From positions 1-64,000 of the forward strand of contig NZ_JACWMY010000016.1 of the NCBI RefSeq assembly GCF_014773265.1: a stretch of 64,000 nt of DNA, given 5' to 3'. Shown piece after piece: positions 16,139-24,279 of the stretch. Numbering within the stretch: the first letter of the stretch is position 1; each line of letters begins with the position of its first letter. Under the pieces are notes generated by a model. It was not told the origin of the DNA. It worked only from the letters and a program-made list of their open reading frames with translations, and did not search any database. The position numbers and the translations under genes are program-made. This DNA is from Mucilaginibacter pankratovii (GTDB lineage Bacteria; Bacteroidota; Bacteroidia; Sphingobacteriales; Sphingobacteriaceae).

Positions 16139-17185
16139 CTATACAGCTGCTTTCTTTTCTTTTGCCGCTTCAATATCCTCTGCGTCCGGCGTCATGGGTT
16201 CCTGTTGTGCGGAGGCCTTTTTCTCGTATTGCAAATTGATATAGATAGGAAAATGATCCGAATCAAAATTAGATAACCGTTTCATCCCCTTCAGTTTAAA
16301 GTCGGTAGAAATAAAGGCATGATCTAAAGGAAACCGTACGACAGGGTAATGTGCATGAAACGAATTGTAAAATCCTCTGCCCCGCCGGGGATCTATCAAA
16401 CCACTCATTTTCAGGAATAATTCTGTAGTATAACTCCAGGCCACATCATTCAGATCGCCTATTACGATAACCGGCAAAGCTGATGCCTTAGCCAGGTCGG
16501 CAACCAGCAACAATTCTTTATCGCGCTCTGTAGAGCGCGGGTTTTCGTTAGGTACCGGCGGTGTTGGATGTACAGCAAACAGCCTCACTTTAACGCCGCT
16601 TTCCAATACAATTACCGTATGGATGGATGGGATATCATCCTCCACCATGTATTTTACCTGCGCATCTTCCAGTTTAAGTTTAGAGTATAAAAGCATCCCA
16701 TAGGTGTTTTCGAGTGGAACTTTTACTTCGTAGGGATAATCTTTGGCGAGTTCGGCGGTCTCGTTATCCCAGCGTTTATTGGTCTCCAGCAATAGCACTA
16801 TATCAGGTTTGTATTTGGCGATCTCCTTAAGGCAGCCTTTGAAATTGGTATTGTATTGGAAAACATTGGCTATCATGATGCAGAGCGACTGTTCAGGAAT
16901 GTCCTTATCGGCTCTTAGCACCTGCTTACGGCCCAGCGGTGTGAACGGAATGATTTGCGAGGACAAGTAGATGATGTTGGCCGAAAGCAACGCCAAAAAA
17001 GTATATAGTAAAACAGTACTGCCGTTAAAGAAAAACGGGAACAATGCTAAACATACTGCAGATAATACTAATTTCTGCAGACGCGGATAATCGAACACCC
17101 TAAACACCCAATACTGGTGTTTGATAACAGAGAGCAGCGTAAACGAGAGCAGCAGTACAGAAAAAGCAATCAGGAAGATATTCAT
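16139..17185 (-). CDS. Membrane-anchored endonuclease/exonuclease/phosphatase (EEP) family protein
   Basis: The 348-residue protein starts with three hydrophobic spans (about residues 3-20, 35-58 and 62-80). An EEP fold follows from about residue 105: the LLLETN metal glutamate, VIGDLNDVAWS near residue 245, and the closing PLDHAFIS and SDHFPIYINL motifs with the catalytic Asp-His. The active domain probably faces the periplasm. Family members cleave phosphodiesters or phosphomonoesters in nucleic acids, lipids or inositides; the substrate is unknown. It converges with the preceding membrane-protein gene. Confidence 0.88.
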   Translation of the reverse strand: MNIFLIAFSVLLLSFTLLSVIKHQYWVFRVFDYPRLQKLVLSAVCLALFPFFFNGSTVLLYTFLALLSANIIYLSSQIIPFTPLGRKQVLRADKDIPEQSLCIMIANVFQYNTNFKGCLKEIAKYKPDIVLLLETNKRWDNETAELAKDYPYEVKVPLENTYGMLLYSKLKLEDAQVKYMVEDDIPSIHTVIVLESGVKVRLFAVHPTPPVPNENPRSTERDKELLLVADLAKASALPVIVIGDLNDVAWSYTTELFLKMSGLIDPRRGRGFYNSFHAHYPVVRFPLDHAFISTDFKLKGMKRLSNFDSDHFPIYINLQYEKKASAQQEPMTPDAEDIEAAKEKKAAV

Positions 17186-17294
17186 CGGGATCCCTTGAGA
17201 AATTTAAGCTTGTAAATATATCAATATATTTCAACCGTCATCTGCTTAACACAAACAGCAGGCACGTGCCCAACGAAAAGAATAGTAAAAAATT

Positions 17295-17801
17295 TTAAGA
17301 AATGATATGTTCGAATTGGGTGAGTTGTTTAAACCTGCGTTCGTTGCCTATCCAGTATGACCTGTGGAGGGCAAAGCCGACTGTTATACCAATACCATAC
17401 ATAACTACAATCAGTATAAATGAGTTATTCAATAACGGGAGCCTATTGGTAATGCCTGCAATTTCCGAGAAAAACCCAATAAATATCCCGAGGATTGCTC
17501 CTTTTGCCAAGCCGCCTTCTATCAAACAATATCTCCTAAAGCCCCTTGCCCTGATTTCCTGCCAATTATTTAGGAAGCTCGTATTTGCCAACTGCTCTGC
17601 GGTTTGGCCTGTAGCCCTAATCAATTTTTCAATTCTCATAAAACCATAGTATTCTCTTCCATAATTCAATATGAATACAATCAGCAGCGGCATATAGTCT
17701 TTGCTCTTGTCGAATGCATATAACGCAGCAAATAGTGCCAGACAAAAAAGTAACCCTTTGTAACGCTTTTTGAAAAAAAGGATGGTTAACTCTATATTCA
17801 T
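17295..17801 (-). CDS. Membrane protein of unknown function
   Basis: The 168-residue protein has about four predicted membrane segments (residues 17-30, 36-50, 98-115 and 127-148) and a basic, cytoplasmic-looking central stretch around residues 55-90. No known family is recognised. It lies on the same strand just downstream of pyrB (31-base gap) but shows no link to pyrimidine metabolism. Its GC content is a little lower than that of pyrB. Confidence 0.65.
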   Translation of the reverse strand: MNIELTILFFKKRYKGLLFCLALFAALYAFDKSKDYMPLLIVFILNYGREYYGFMRIEKLIRATGQTAEQLANTSFLNNWQEIRARGFRRYCLIEGGLAKGAILGIFIGFFSEIAGITNRLPLLNNSFILIVVMYGIGITVGFALHRSYWIGNERRFKQLTQFEHIIS

Positions 17802-17832
17802 AAACTACGTTTTCCTTTCACGGGAATAAATT

Positions 17833-18756
17833 TTACGCCCCCTGCCCGGCCAGCAAATACAGTACCGCCATACGGATGGCTACGCCGTTCTCCACCTGGT
17901 CCAGGATGATGGATTGTTTGCTATCGGCTACATCGCTGGTGATCTCCACGCCGCGGTTGATAGGGCCCGGGTGCATAATGGTGATCTCCTTATCCAGCGA
18001 ATCGAGTATCTGTTTATTTAAGCCGTACAGCATGGTATATTCCCGTTGAGATGGGAAGTATTTGATATCCTGGCGCTCCAATTGGATGCGCAGCATATTG
18101 GCCACATCGCACCAGTTGAGGGCATTGATGAGGTTATGCTCTACCTTCACACCCAACGAGCGGATATATTTTGGGATCAGCGTTGTTGGCCCGCAAACCA
18201 TTACCTCGGCACCCAATTGCTTCAGGCAAAGGATATTGGAGAGCGCTACGCGTGAGTGCAAAATATCGCCTACTATAACAACCTTCTTACCGGCCACTTC
18301 GCCGTAGCGCTCGCGAATAGAGAAAGCATCAAGCAGGGCTTGTGTAGGGTGCTCGTGCGCGCCGTCGCCCGCGTTTACTATCTGCGCTTTTACGTGTTTG
18401 GCCAAAAACACACCTGCCCCCGCGTATGGATGGCGCATCACCACCATATCAACCTTCATGGCCAGGATGTTATTCACGGTATCCACCAGTGTTTCGCCTT
18501 TACTTACCGATGATGAGGATGCCGAAAAATTCACCACATCGGCAGAAAGTCTTTTTTCGGCCAGTTCAAACGATAAGCGGGTGCGGGTAGAGTTCTCGAA
18601 AAAAATATTGGCAATAGTAACATCCCGTAGCGAAGGCACTTTTTTTATCGGGCGGTTCAACACCGTCTTAAAATTATCAGCGGTTTCAAATATCTGTTCG
18701 ATATCTGATAAGTTCAGATCTTTTATACCAAGTAAATGCCGTGTGCTTAATGCCAT
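17833..18756 (-). CDS. pyrB: Aspartate carbamoyltransferase catalytic chain
   Basis: The 307-residue enzyme condenses carbamoyl phosphate with aspartate in pyrimidine synthesis. It has the carbamoyl-phosphate motif FENSTRTRLSFE near residue 53, the HPTQALLD motif near residue 135, and HPGPINRGVE near 262. The length matches the family's catalytic chain. It lies downstream of pyrR on the same strand, so the pair probably forms a regulated unit. No pyrI gene is present in the window. The 149-base gap to pyrR is filled by a dispersed inverted repeat. Confidence 0.97.
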   Translation of the reverse strand: MALSTRHLLGIKDLNLSDIEQIFETADNFKTVLNRPIKKVPSLRDVTIANIFFENSTRTRLSFELAEKRLSADVVNFSASSSSVSKGETLVDTVNNILAMKVDMVVMRHPYAGAGVFLAKHVKAQIVNAGDGAHEHPTQALLDAFSIRERYGEVAGKKVVIVGDILHSRVALSNILCLKQLGAEVMVCGPTTLIPKYIRSLGVKVEHNLINALNWCDVANMLRIQLERQDIKYFPSQREYTMLYGLNKQILDSLDKEITIMHPGPINRGVEITSDVADSKQSIILDQVENGVAIRMAVLYLLAGQGA

Positions 18757-18816
18757 TTTCTATTTCGAATTTCGAATGTTCAATTTCGAATTTATGTACC
18801 TATTATTTACCACCCC

Positions 18817-18896
18817 GTCATTGCGAGGCACGAAGCAATCTCCAAGCTTTGCAAATCCGCCCTGCTCATCGGGAGATTGCTTCGTTCCTCGCAATG
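18817..18896. repeat. GTCATTGCGAGG inverted repeat (copy 1)
   Basis: CATTGCGAGG...GAAGCAATCTC on the left pairs with GAGATTGCTTC...CCTCGCAATG on the right, giving a long imperfect hairpin with TCCGCCCTGC in the loop region. A second, diverged copy is at 45231-45356. It lies within the pyrR-pyrB junction. Confidence 0.8.
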
Positions 18897-18905
18897 ATGC
18901 TGGTT

Positions 18906-19457
18906 TTATTCTTCCTTCACTTCCGATACCAACACAATCCTATCTTCCCCATCCGTTTCCTTCCAGCTTACAACTACTTTTTGTGATGCGATGGAATCTA
19001 CCTCGATGCCTACGTAATCGGGCGCTACAGGTATATGGCGGGAGTAACGGCGGTCTACCAGGGTAAGCAGTTCCACTTTTTGGGGCCTGCCGAATGCCTG
19101 CATGGCGTCCATAGCGGCACGGATGGTGCGGCCCGTCCACAGTACATCGTCCATCATGATCACCTTTTTACCCTCGATAATAAAATCTATTTTAGTTTGA
19201 TTAGGCACCAGCTGCGTTTCCCTTCTGCGGAAATCGTCGCGGTAAAAGGTGATATCCAAGTCGCCCTGTAGTATATTGCTTTCGGGAAGGATCTTGCGTA
19301 ATTCTTCGGCAACGCGGTAGGCTAAATAAACGCCTCTTGGCTGTATGCCTATCAGTACCGAATCGGAAAAATCGTTATGATTTTCAATTAACTGACGACA
19401 TAAACGCTGTATAGTAATTTGAAATTTCTGACCGTCGAGCAGCGTTAAATTTTGCAT
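18906..19457 (-). CDS. pyrR: PyrR bifunctional regulator / uracil phosphoribosyltransferase
   Basis: A type I phosphoribosyltransferase with the PRPP-binding motif VIMMDDVLWTGRTIRAAM near residues 92-109. PyrR proteins bind UMP and pyr mRNA to repress pyrimidine genes and have weak UPRT activity. The longest ORF starts at 19478, but a perfect -7 element overlaps that codon, so translation should start at MQNLTLL (19457), giving 183 residues. It precedes pyrB on the same strand. Whether it controls pyrB by attenuation here is inference; no clear PyrR-binding RNA was identified. Confidence 0.93.
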   Translation of the reverse strand: MQNLTLLDGQKFQITIQRLCRQLIENHNDFSDSVLIGIQPRGVYLAYRVAEELRKILPESNILQGDLDITFYRDDFRRRETQLVPNQTKIDFIIEGKKVIMMDDVLWTGRTIRAAMDAMQAFGRPQKVELLTLVDRRYSRHIPVAPDYVGIEVDSIASQKVVVSWKETDGEDRIVLVSEVKEE

Positions 19458-19475
19458 CGTTTGGGTGGATTTGGG

Positions 19476-19483
19476 CAAAGGTA
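19476..19483 (-). promoter_or_regulatory. -7 promoter element of pyrR
   Basis: TACCTTTG on the minus strand matches TAnnTTTG exactly. It overlaps the upstream candidate start at 19478 and so decides in favour of the start at 19457. Confidence 0.6.
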
Positions 19484-19626
19484 GTAATTTTAGCGATTAG
19501 TTAAATAGAGATTAGATATTTGTTAATTGCACACTGTCACACTAAAAATACATATCTGTAGCATTTATGTAACGTTATTATTTTTTATCTTCAACCTGTT
19601 TTTCAATCCATCACAATAAAAACTAA

Positions 19627-21252
19627 ATGAGATTTTTTTATAAACTTTCGCTGGTTGCGGCGCTTGCCTGCACAGCCACTGCACCGGTTTTTTCGCAAAC
19701 CGAAATTACCGAGAAACTCCCTACCGATTACCTTACCAAAGAGTTCCATGCCGGAAGGCGCCAGGCGCTGCGCGATAAAATGCCGGCCAATTCTGTAGCG
19801 GTGATCTTCGCTTTCCCCGAGGAGGTTTTTTCTAACGACGTAAACTACGTGTTCCATCAAAACCCCGACCTGTATTACTTCTCGGGCTATAAAGAAGCAA
19901 ACTCCATGCTGCTGGTATTTAAGGATATGCAGGGTAGCGGGGCCGATGCGTACAATGAAGTGATATTTGTACAAAAACGCGATGCCGCCCAGGAACAATG
20001 GACCGGCAAACGCCTTGGCGTAGAAGGCGCTAAAGGCCAGCTTGGTTTTAAAATGGCGTTCAACGGGGCGGAGTTCGCTTCCTTCCCTATCGATTTTAAA
20101 AAATTCAGTACTATTTTATATGACGGCATCCCGGGCGATGTTGGCGCGGATATTTCAAAAGGAAGCCTGAGCGACCTGGTAAACACCTTTAAAACCAAAG
20201 CCGAAATAAAGGAAATGGATAAAGGCCTGATGAGCGACCTGAGCCTGATAGCCCAACGCAGCAATCCAAAAAATATTGACCGTATTATGGCTTACCTGAA
20301 ACCAAAAATGACACAGGAGGCTTACAAAAACAACGCACTGTTGCAACAACTGGTTGCCAAGCCCGATTCGGCTACGCTGATGGATTTTAAGGCGAAAATT
20401 GGTGGCACCATGGGCGGCATGGTACAGTACGACGACGCGGTGATGCAGCTGCGCGGTGTAAAAACACCCGAGGAGTTAGTGCTCCTGAAAAAATCGGTAC
20501 AGATAAGCAGCCTGGCTCATGCCGAGGCCATGCGCGCTGTGACCCCGCAAATGAGCGAGCGCGAACTGGAAGGCATTATGTTATACGTGCAAAAAAAATA
20601 CGGTGCCGAAGATGAGGGCTACCCGCCAATTGTTGGCGCAGGTGGCAACGGCTGTATTTTACACTACGAAGAAAACAACGCCACCGCGGTACAAAACCAA
20701 TTGGTACTGATGGATGTTGGCGCCGAATACCATGGCTACAGTGCCGATGTTACCCGCACCTTCCCGGCAAACGGCAAATTTACCGAAGCGCAAAAAGCCA
20801 TCTACCAGTTAGTTTACGATGCACAAGAAGCTGTATTCCCGCTTTGTAAAGAAGGCGTACCGTATGCGCAGCTGGAAACCAAAACCGGTGAAGTGCTTGC
20901 AGCAGGCTTAATAAAATTAGGCATCATAAAAGACGAAAAGGAATTGCGCAAATACTATCCTCATGGCGTATCGCATCATTTAGGACTGGATGTGCACGAT
21001 AAAGGCGGTTACGGTGGCGATTTGAAAGCCGGCATGGTGATCACTATTGAGCCGGGCATCTATATCCCTGCCGGCAGCCCATGCGATAAGAAATGGTGGA
21101 ACATTGGCGTACGCATAGAAGATGATATCCAGATAGGCAAGGATAAAGGCATCAACCTATCTGTAGATGCGCCACGCACCTGGCAGGACGTTGAAAAAAT
21201 GGCCGCAGAAAAAAGCATCTTCGACGCGGGAAAATTCCCGGCGCTGAAATAG
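19627..21252 (+). CDS. Secreted Xaa-Pro aminopeptidase (M24B, aminopeptidase P family)
   Basis: The 541-residue protein has a signal peptide (about residues 1-23, ending FSQ), an AMP_N domain, and a C-terminal pita-bread fold from about residue 275. The dinuclear metal ligands are visible: Asp in MDVGAEYHGYSADVTRTF, His in HGVSHHLGLDVHD, Glu in ITIEPGIYIP and Glu in GVRIEDD. It should remove N-terminal residues before proline from peptides in the periplasm. It is monocistronic, ending at a perfect hairpin. Confidence 0.95.
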   Translation: MRFFYKLSLVAALACTATAPVFSQTEITEKLPTDYLTKEFHAGRRQALRDKMPANSVAVIFAFPEEVFSNDVNYVFHQNPDLYYFSGYKEANSMLLVFKDMQGSGADAYNEVIFVQKRDAAQEQWTGKRLGVEGAKGQLGFKMAFNGAEFASFPIDFKKFSTILYDGIPGDVGADISKGSLSDLVNTFKTKAEIKEMDKGLMSDLSLIAQRSNPKNIDRIMAYLKPKMTQEAYKNNALLQQLVAKPDSATLMDFKAKIGGTMGGMVQYDDAVMQLRGVKTPEELVLLKKSVQISSLAHAEAMRAVTPQMSERELEGIMLYVQKKYGAEDEGYPPIVGAGGNGCILHYEENNATAVQNQLVLMDVGAEYHGYSADVTRTFPANGKFTEAQKAIYQLVYDAQEAVFPLCKEGVPYAQLETKTGEVLAAGLIKLGIIKDEKELRKYYPHGVSHHLGLDVHDKGGYGGDLKAGMVITIEPGIYIPAGSPCDKKWWNIGVRIEDDIQIGKDKGINLSVDAPRTWQDVEKMAAEKSIFDAGKFPALK

Positions 21253-21280
21253 CGGTTTGATCATAATGGTCTAATCACAA

Positions 21281-21324
21281 AGGGCACAAAGATTTTTCTT
21301 TGTGCCCTTTGTGATTTCTTACTC
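21281..21324 (+). terminator. Long perfect hairpin after the M24 peptidase gene
   Basis: AATCACAAAGGGCACAAAG pairs with CTTTGTGCCCTTTGTGATT across a short T-rich loop, 30 bases after the stop codon. The sequence also resembles CACAAAG-type dispersed repeats, so it may be a repeat acting as a terminator. Confidence 0.7.
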
Positions 21325-21406
21325 TGTGTACTTTGTGTTTAAAAAAATCAACGTATTGATTTTCAAACCCGATTACCTACATTTACTAAAACCATCAGCC
21401 TCGCCT

Positions 21407-24217
21407 ATGCTGTTCTGCGGTAAACCTTCACGGCTCATTAAACAGGTATGCAAAATTTGTATTTGCATGGTTATAGTAGCGTTAAAACTTGATGCAGTAG
21501 CACAGGATACCGGCGCAGTAAAAAAACTTATCCGTATTGCCGAAGACCAGCGGGCGCGCTTCCCCGCAGAAAAACTTTACCTCCAGTTCGACAGGCCCAA
21601 TTACACCACTTACGATACCATATGGTTTAAGGCATCCCTCTTCAACGCCGCCACTTATTCGCCATCGCGGTTAAGCAGCAAAGTGTATATCGAATTGATA
21701 AACGATAGCAGCAGCGTAGTAAACCGTTTTGCCATACCCATGGTATCTGGATTAGGGCAGGGCTATATTGTGCTCAACGAAAAGATAAACGATGGCACCT
21801 ACACCGTACGGGCATACACCAACTGGATGCAAAACTTTGGCGACGACACCTATTTTAGCAAGCAATTTTATGTGGGCAAACCATCGGACCAGGGTAGTTG
21901 GCTGATAAGCGAGCAGCATATTTTAAAAACACTTCCACAGGGCAATGAGGTTAGTATCGCTCTAAAACTCAGCAATCTCAACAATGCCGTTATCCCCTAC
22001 CGGGACATCGAACTGAGGCTTACAGAGGGTAAAAAAACGCTGTTTAAAAACAACTATCTAACATCCGATGGTGGAAATATTATCGCGAATTTCATCCTCC
22101 CAAAAAAAGCAGACACACGGCAGCTATCGCTGCTGATAACCGATAAAACCAACAAAAACAAATACAGCTTCCCCTTTTACCCGGGCGGCCAACTACAGGA
22201 TATCGACCTGCAGTTTATGCCCGAAGGGGGCAATTTGGTGAACGGGCTTTCCTCACGTGTGGCTTTTAAAGCTATTAGCGAAGATGGCTTAGGAACGCCT
22301 GTTAACGGCAAAATATTGAGCAATACCGGCCGGGAAGTTTGCAATTTTGCCACTGTGCATAATGGGATGGGGAGTTTTTTTATTATGCCGCAGGCAAGCG
22401 AAACGTACGCCGCCAAATATGAATTAAACGGCGTTACGCATTCGGTGCCGCTTCCTTTGGCCCAACCTTCGGGTTTAGCTTTAAGGGTTGATAACCTGTC
22501 TTCACCAGATTCGTTGTACGTTTATATTAGGACCACTCCAGAGATAGCCGCAGCCAATAAACCCTACAGCCTCATCATACAGTCGGCCGGCGAGATCTAT
22601 TTAGGGCTATCGTTCAAGATCAGTCGTGGGTTTACCAATATACAACTGGCTAAAAACAACTTCATGTCGGGTATTGTAGGTTTCACAGTTATTGATGCCG
22701 ATAATAAACCGCTGTGCGAAAGGCGCATCTTCATCGACCACCACGACCGGCTAAACCTGGAAATTGCCGATCCGCAGTCGCGCTATCAGCCAAAAGACAG
22801 CATTGCGTTAAACGTTAATGTATGCGATGTTAACGGGGCGCCTGTAATTGGCAGCTTCGCGGTGGCGGTTACCGATGATGCTTTTATCAAGGCCGATCCG
22901 CTTGCCGATAATATTGTTAGCCGGCTGCTGCTCACATCCGAGCTTAAGGGCTACATAGAAACACCGGGGTGGTATTTTGCATCCGATAACATTAATACCG
23001 CTATTGCGCTGGATGAACTGATGCTTGCGCAAGGCTGGACTGGTTTTGATTGGGATAAAGCACTGCAAGTAGTACCCTTACAGCCAAAATTCAAGCCCGA
23101 GCCGGATAACCGCTTAACCGGCACCCTGCGAAACCTGTTTAATAAACCTGCAAAGGATTCCAAATTGAACCTGTTCTCGATAAGTAAAAAATATGGTTTA
23201 CTGGTATTTGACACCGTGAGCAACGCCAGGGGCGAATTTGTATTTGACAATTTACCCTTGCTTGATACGATAAGTTACACGCTAAGGGTAAATAACAAAA
23301 AAGATAAAGCATCTACCGCCGATATAGTTTTAGATATATTTAAGCCAGCCGACGTTACCGGCAATGGTGTAAGATTGATGCCCTGGTATATGCATGTTAA
23401 AGATACCGCTATGCTGGCTTACTTTAACCGCCCCCAGCCCCCGCGTTACAATGGCATTGATATTAGTGAGGTAAAAGGCAGGCTTTTAAAAGAGGTAAAG
23501 ATAAAGGCGGGCAAACCCAATATAATTGTGGGGCAGTACTCGGGCTATGTACAAAAGGAATTTGCCGAAAAGGAATTGGTAGAAGCCGGAAAAACCACAC
23601 TTTACGATTTGATATCCCGCAAAGTAGGTGGCTTTGGAACCGGGCATTTATATAGAGAAAGTATATTCGGGAAAGCAACTTATCATGAGCAGCCTGCGCT
23701 TGTTGTAGGCATGACAATGGTGTCTGATATTATTGTTGATGGCCAGGGCACAAGCATCATGTCGGCGGACGGCAAAGGTTCCGACCCGCAAACCGCTATT
23801 GATTTTATGAAAAGCATTGGCGCGGACGATGTTAAAAATATTAAGATAGCCGAGGGCATGAACATGTTTATAACCGTAACCACCCGTAGCGGGAACGGGA
23901 TCTTTACGCGGCCGGCGTTTAACATTTTGTCTTACCGCCCGGTACCGCTCTGTTTGCCCAGGCAGTTTTATCGCCCAAAATACGACGTAAAAAGTGCCGC
24001 TGCCTTTACACCCCGCCCAACCATCCACTGGGAACCGAATTTAATTACCGATAAAAACGGCAGGGCATCCCTCTCCTTTTTTGCAGCAGATAAACCGGGC
24101 ACTTACACCGTCATCATCGAAGGGACGGATATGAATGGGAATTTTGGCAGGCAAACGGGGAAGATGGTGATATCGCCCCCAGTGAGAGCCGCAACCACCC
24201 AAAGCGCCGTAAAATAA
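21407..24217 (+). CDS. Large envelope protein with MG2-like and TonB-plug-like domains
   Basis: I start at the ATG at 21407 (936 residues), because the longest ORF adds 35 residues before the signal peptide (basic start, hydrophobic core, end near AVAQ). Near residues 55-150 lies an alpha-2-macroglobulin MG2-type domain (LYLQFDRPNYTTYDTIWFKA). Several beta-sandwich segments follow. Near residues 745-850 is a region resembling a TonB receptor plug (YDLISRKVGGFG, then VDGQGTSIMSADG). The C-terminus has the TIHWEPNLITDKNGRA motif common in this Bacteroidota family. No barrel follows. It is probably periplasmic or outer-membrane associated; function unknown. Confidence 0.8.
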   Translation: MLFCGKPSRLIKQVCKICICMVIVALKLDAVAQDTGAVKKLIRIAEDQRARFPAEKLYLQFDRPNYTTYDTIWFKASLFNAATYSPSRLSSKVYIELINDSSSVVNRFAIPMVSGLGQGYIVLNEKINDGTYTVRAYTNWMQNFGDDTYFSKQFYVGKPSDQGSWLISEQHILKTLPQGNEVSIALKLSNLNNAVIPYRDIELRLTEGKKTLFKNNYLTSDGGNIIANFILPKKADTRQLSLLITDKTNKNKYSFPFYPGGQLQDIDLQFMPEGGNLVNGLSSRVAFKAISEDGLGTPVNGKILSNTGREVCNFATVHNGMGSFFIMPQASETYAAKYELNGVTHSVPLPLAQPSGLALRVDNLSSPDSLYVYIRTTPEIAAANKPYSLIIQSAGEIYLGLSFKISRGFTNIQLAKNNFMSGIVGFTVIDADNKPLCERRIFIDHHDRLNLEIADPQSRYQPKDSIALNVNVCDVNGAPVIGSFAVAVTDDAFIKADPLADNIVSRLLLTSELKGYIETPGWYFASDNINTAIALDELMLAQGWTGFDWDKALQVVPLQPKFKPEPDNRLTGTLRNLFNKPAKDSKLNLFSISKKYGLLVFDTVSNARGEFVFDNLPLLDTISYTLRVNNKKDKASTADIVLDIFKPADVTGNGVRLMPWYMHVKDTAMLAYFNRPQPPRYNGIDISEVKGRLLKEVKIKAGKPNIIVGQYSGYVQKEFAEKELVEAGKTTLYDLISRKVGGFGTGHLYRESIFGKATYHEQPALVVGMTMVSDIIVDGQGTSIMSADGKGSDPQTAIDFMKSIGADDVKNIKIAEGMNMFITVTTRSGNGIFTRPAFNILSYRPVPLCLPRQFYRPKYDVKSAAAFTPRPTIHWEPNLITDKNGRASLSFFAADKPGTYTVIIEGTDMNGNFGRQTGKMVISPPVRAATTQSAVK

Positions 24218-24226
24218 CAAACAAAA

Positions 24227-24256
24227 AAAGCCCTCCCGATTGCTCAGGAGGGCTTT
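24227..24256. terminator. Terminator between convergent envelope-protein gene and rpsA
   Basis: AAAGCCCTCC (24227-24236) pairs perfectly with GGAGGGCTTT (24247-24256). An A-run at 24223-24229 gives a strong T-run for transcripts coming from rpsA on the minus strand. Confidence 0.85.
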
Positions 24257-24279
24257 GTAATATTTAAACGTTTAGAAGA

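Noticed and set aside
18398..19066. 222-codon ORF on the plus strand across the pyrB-pyrR junction
   Set aside because: It crosses two supported genes and the dispersed repeat, and has no homology signal.
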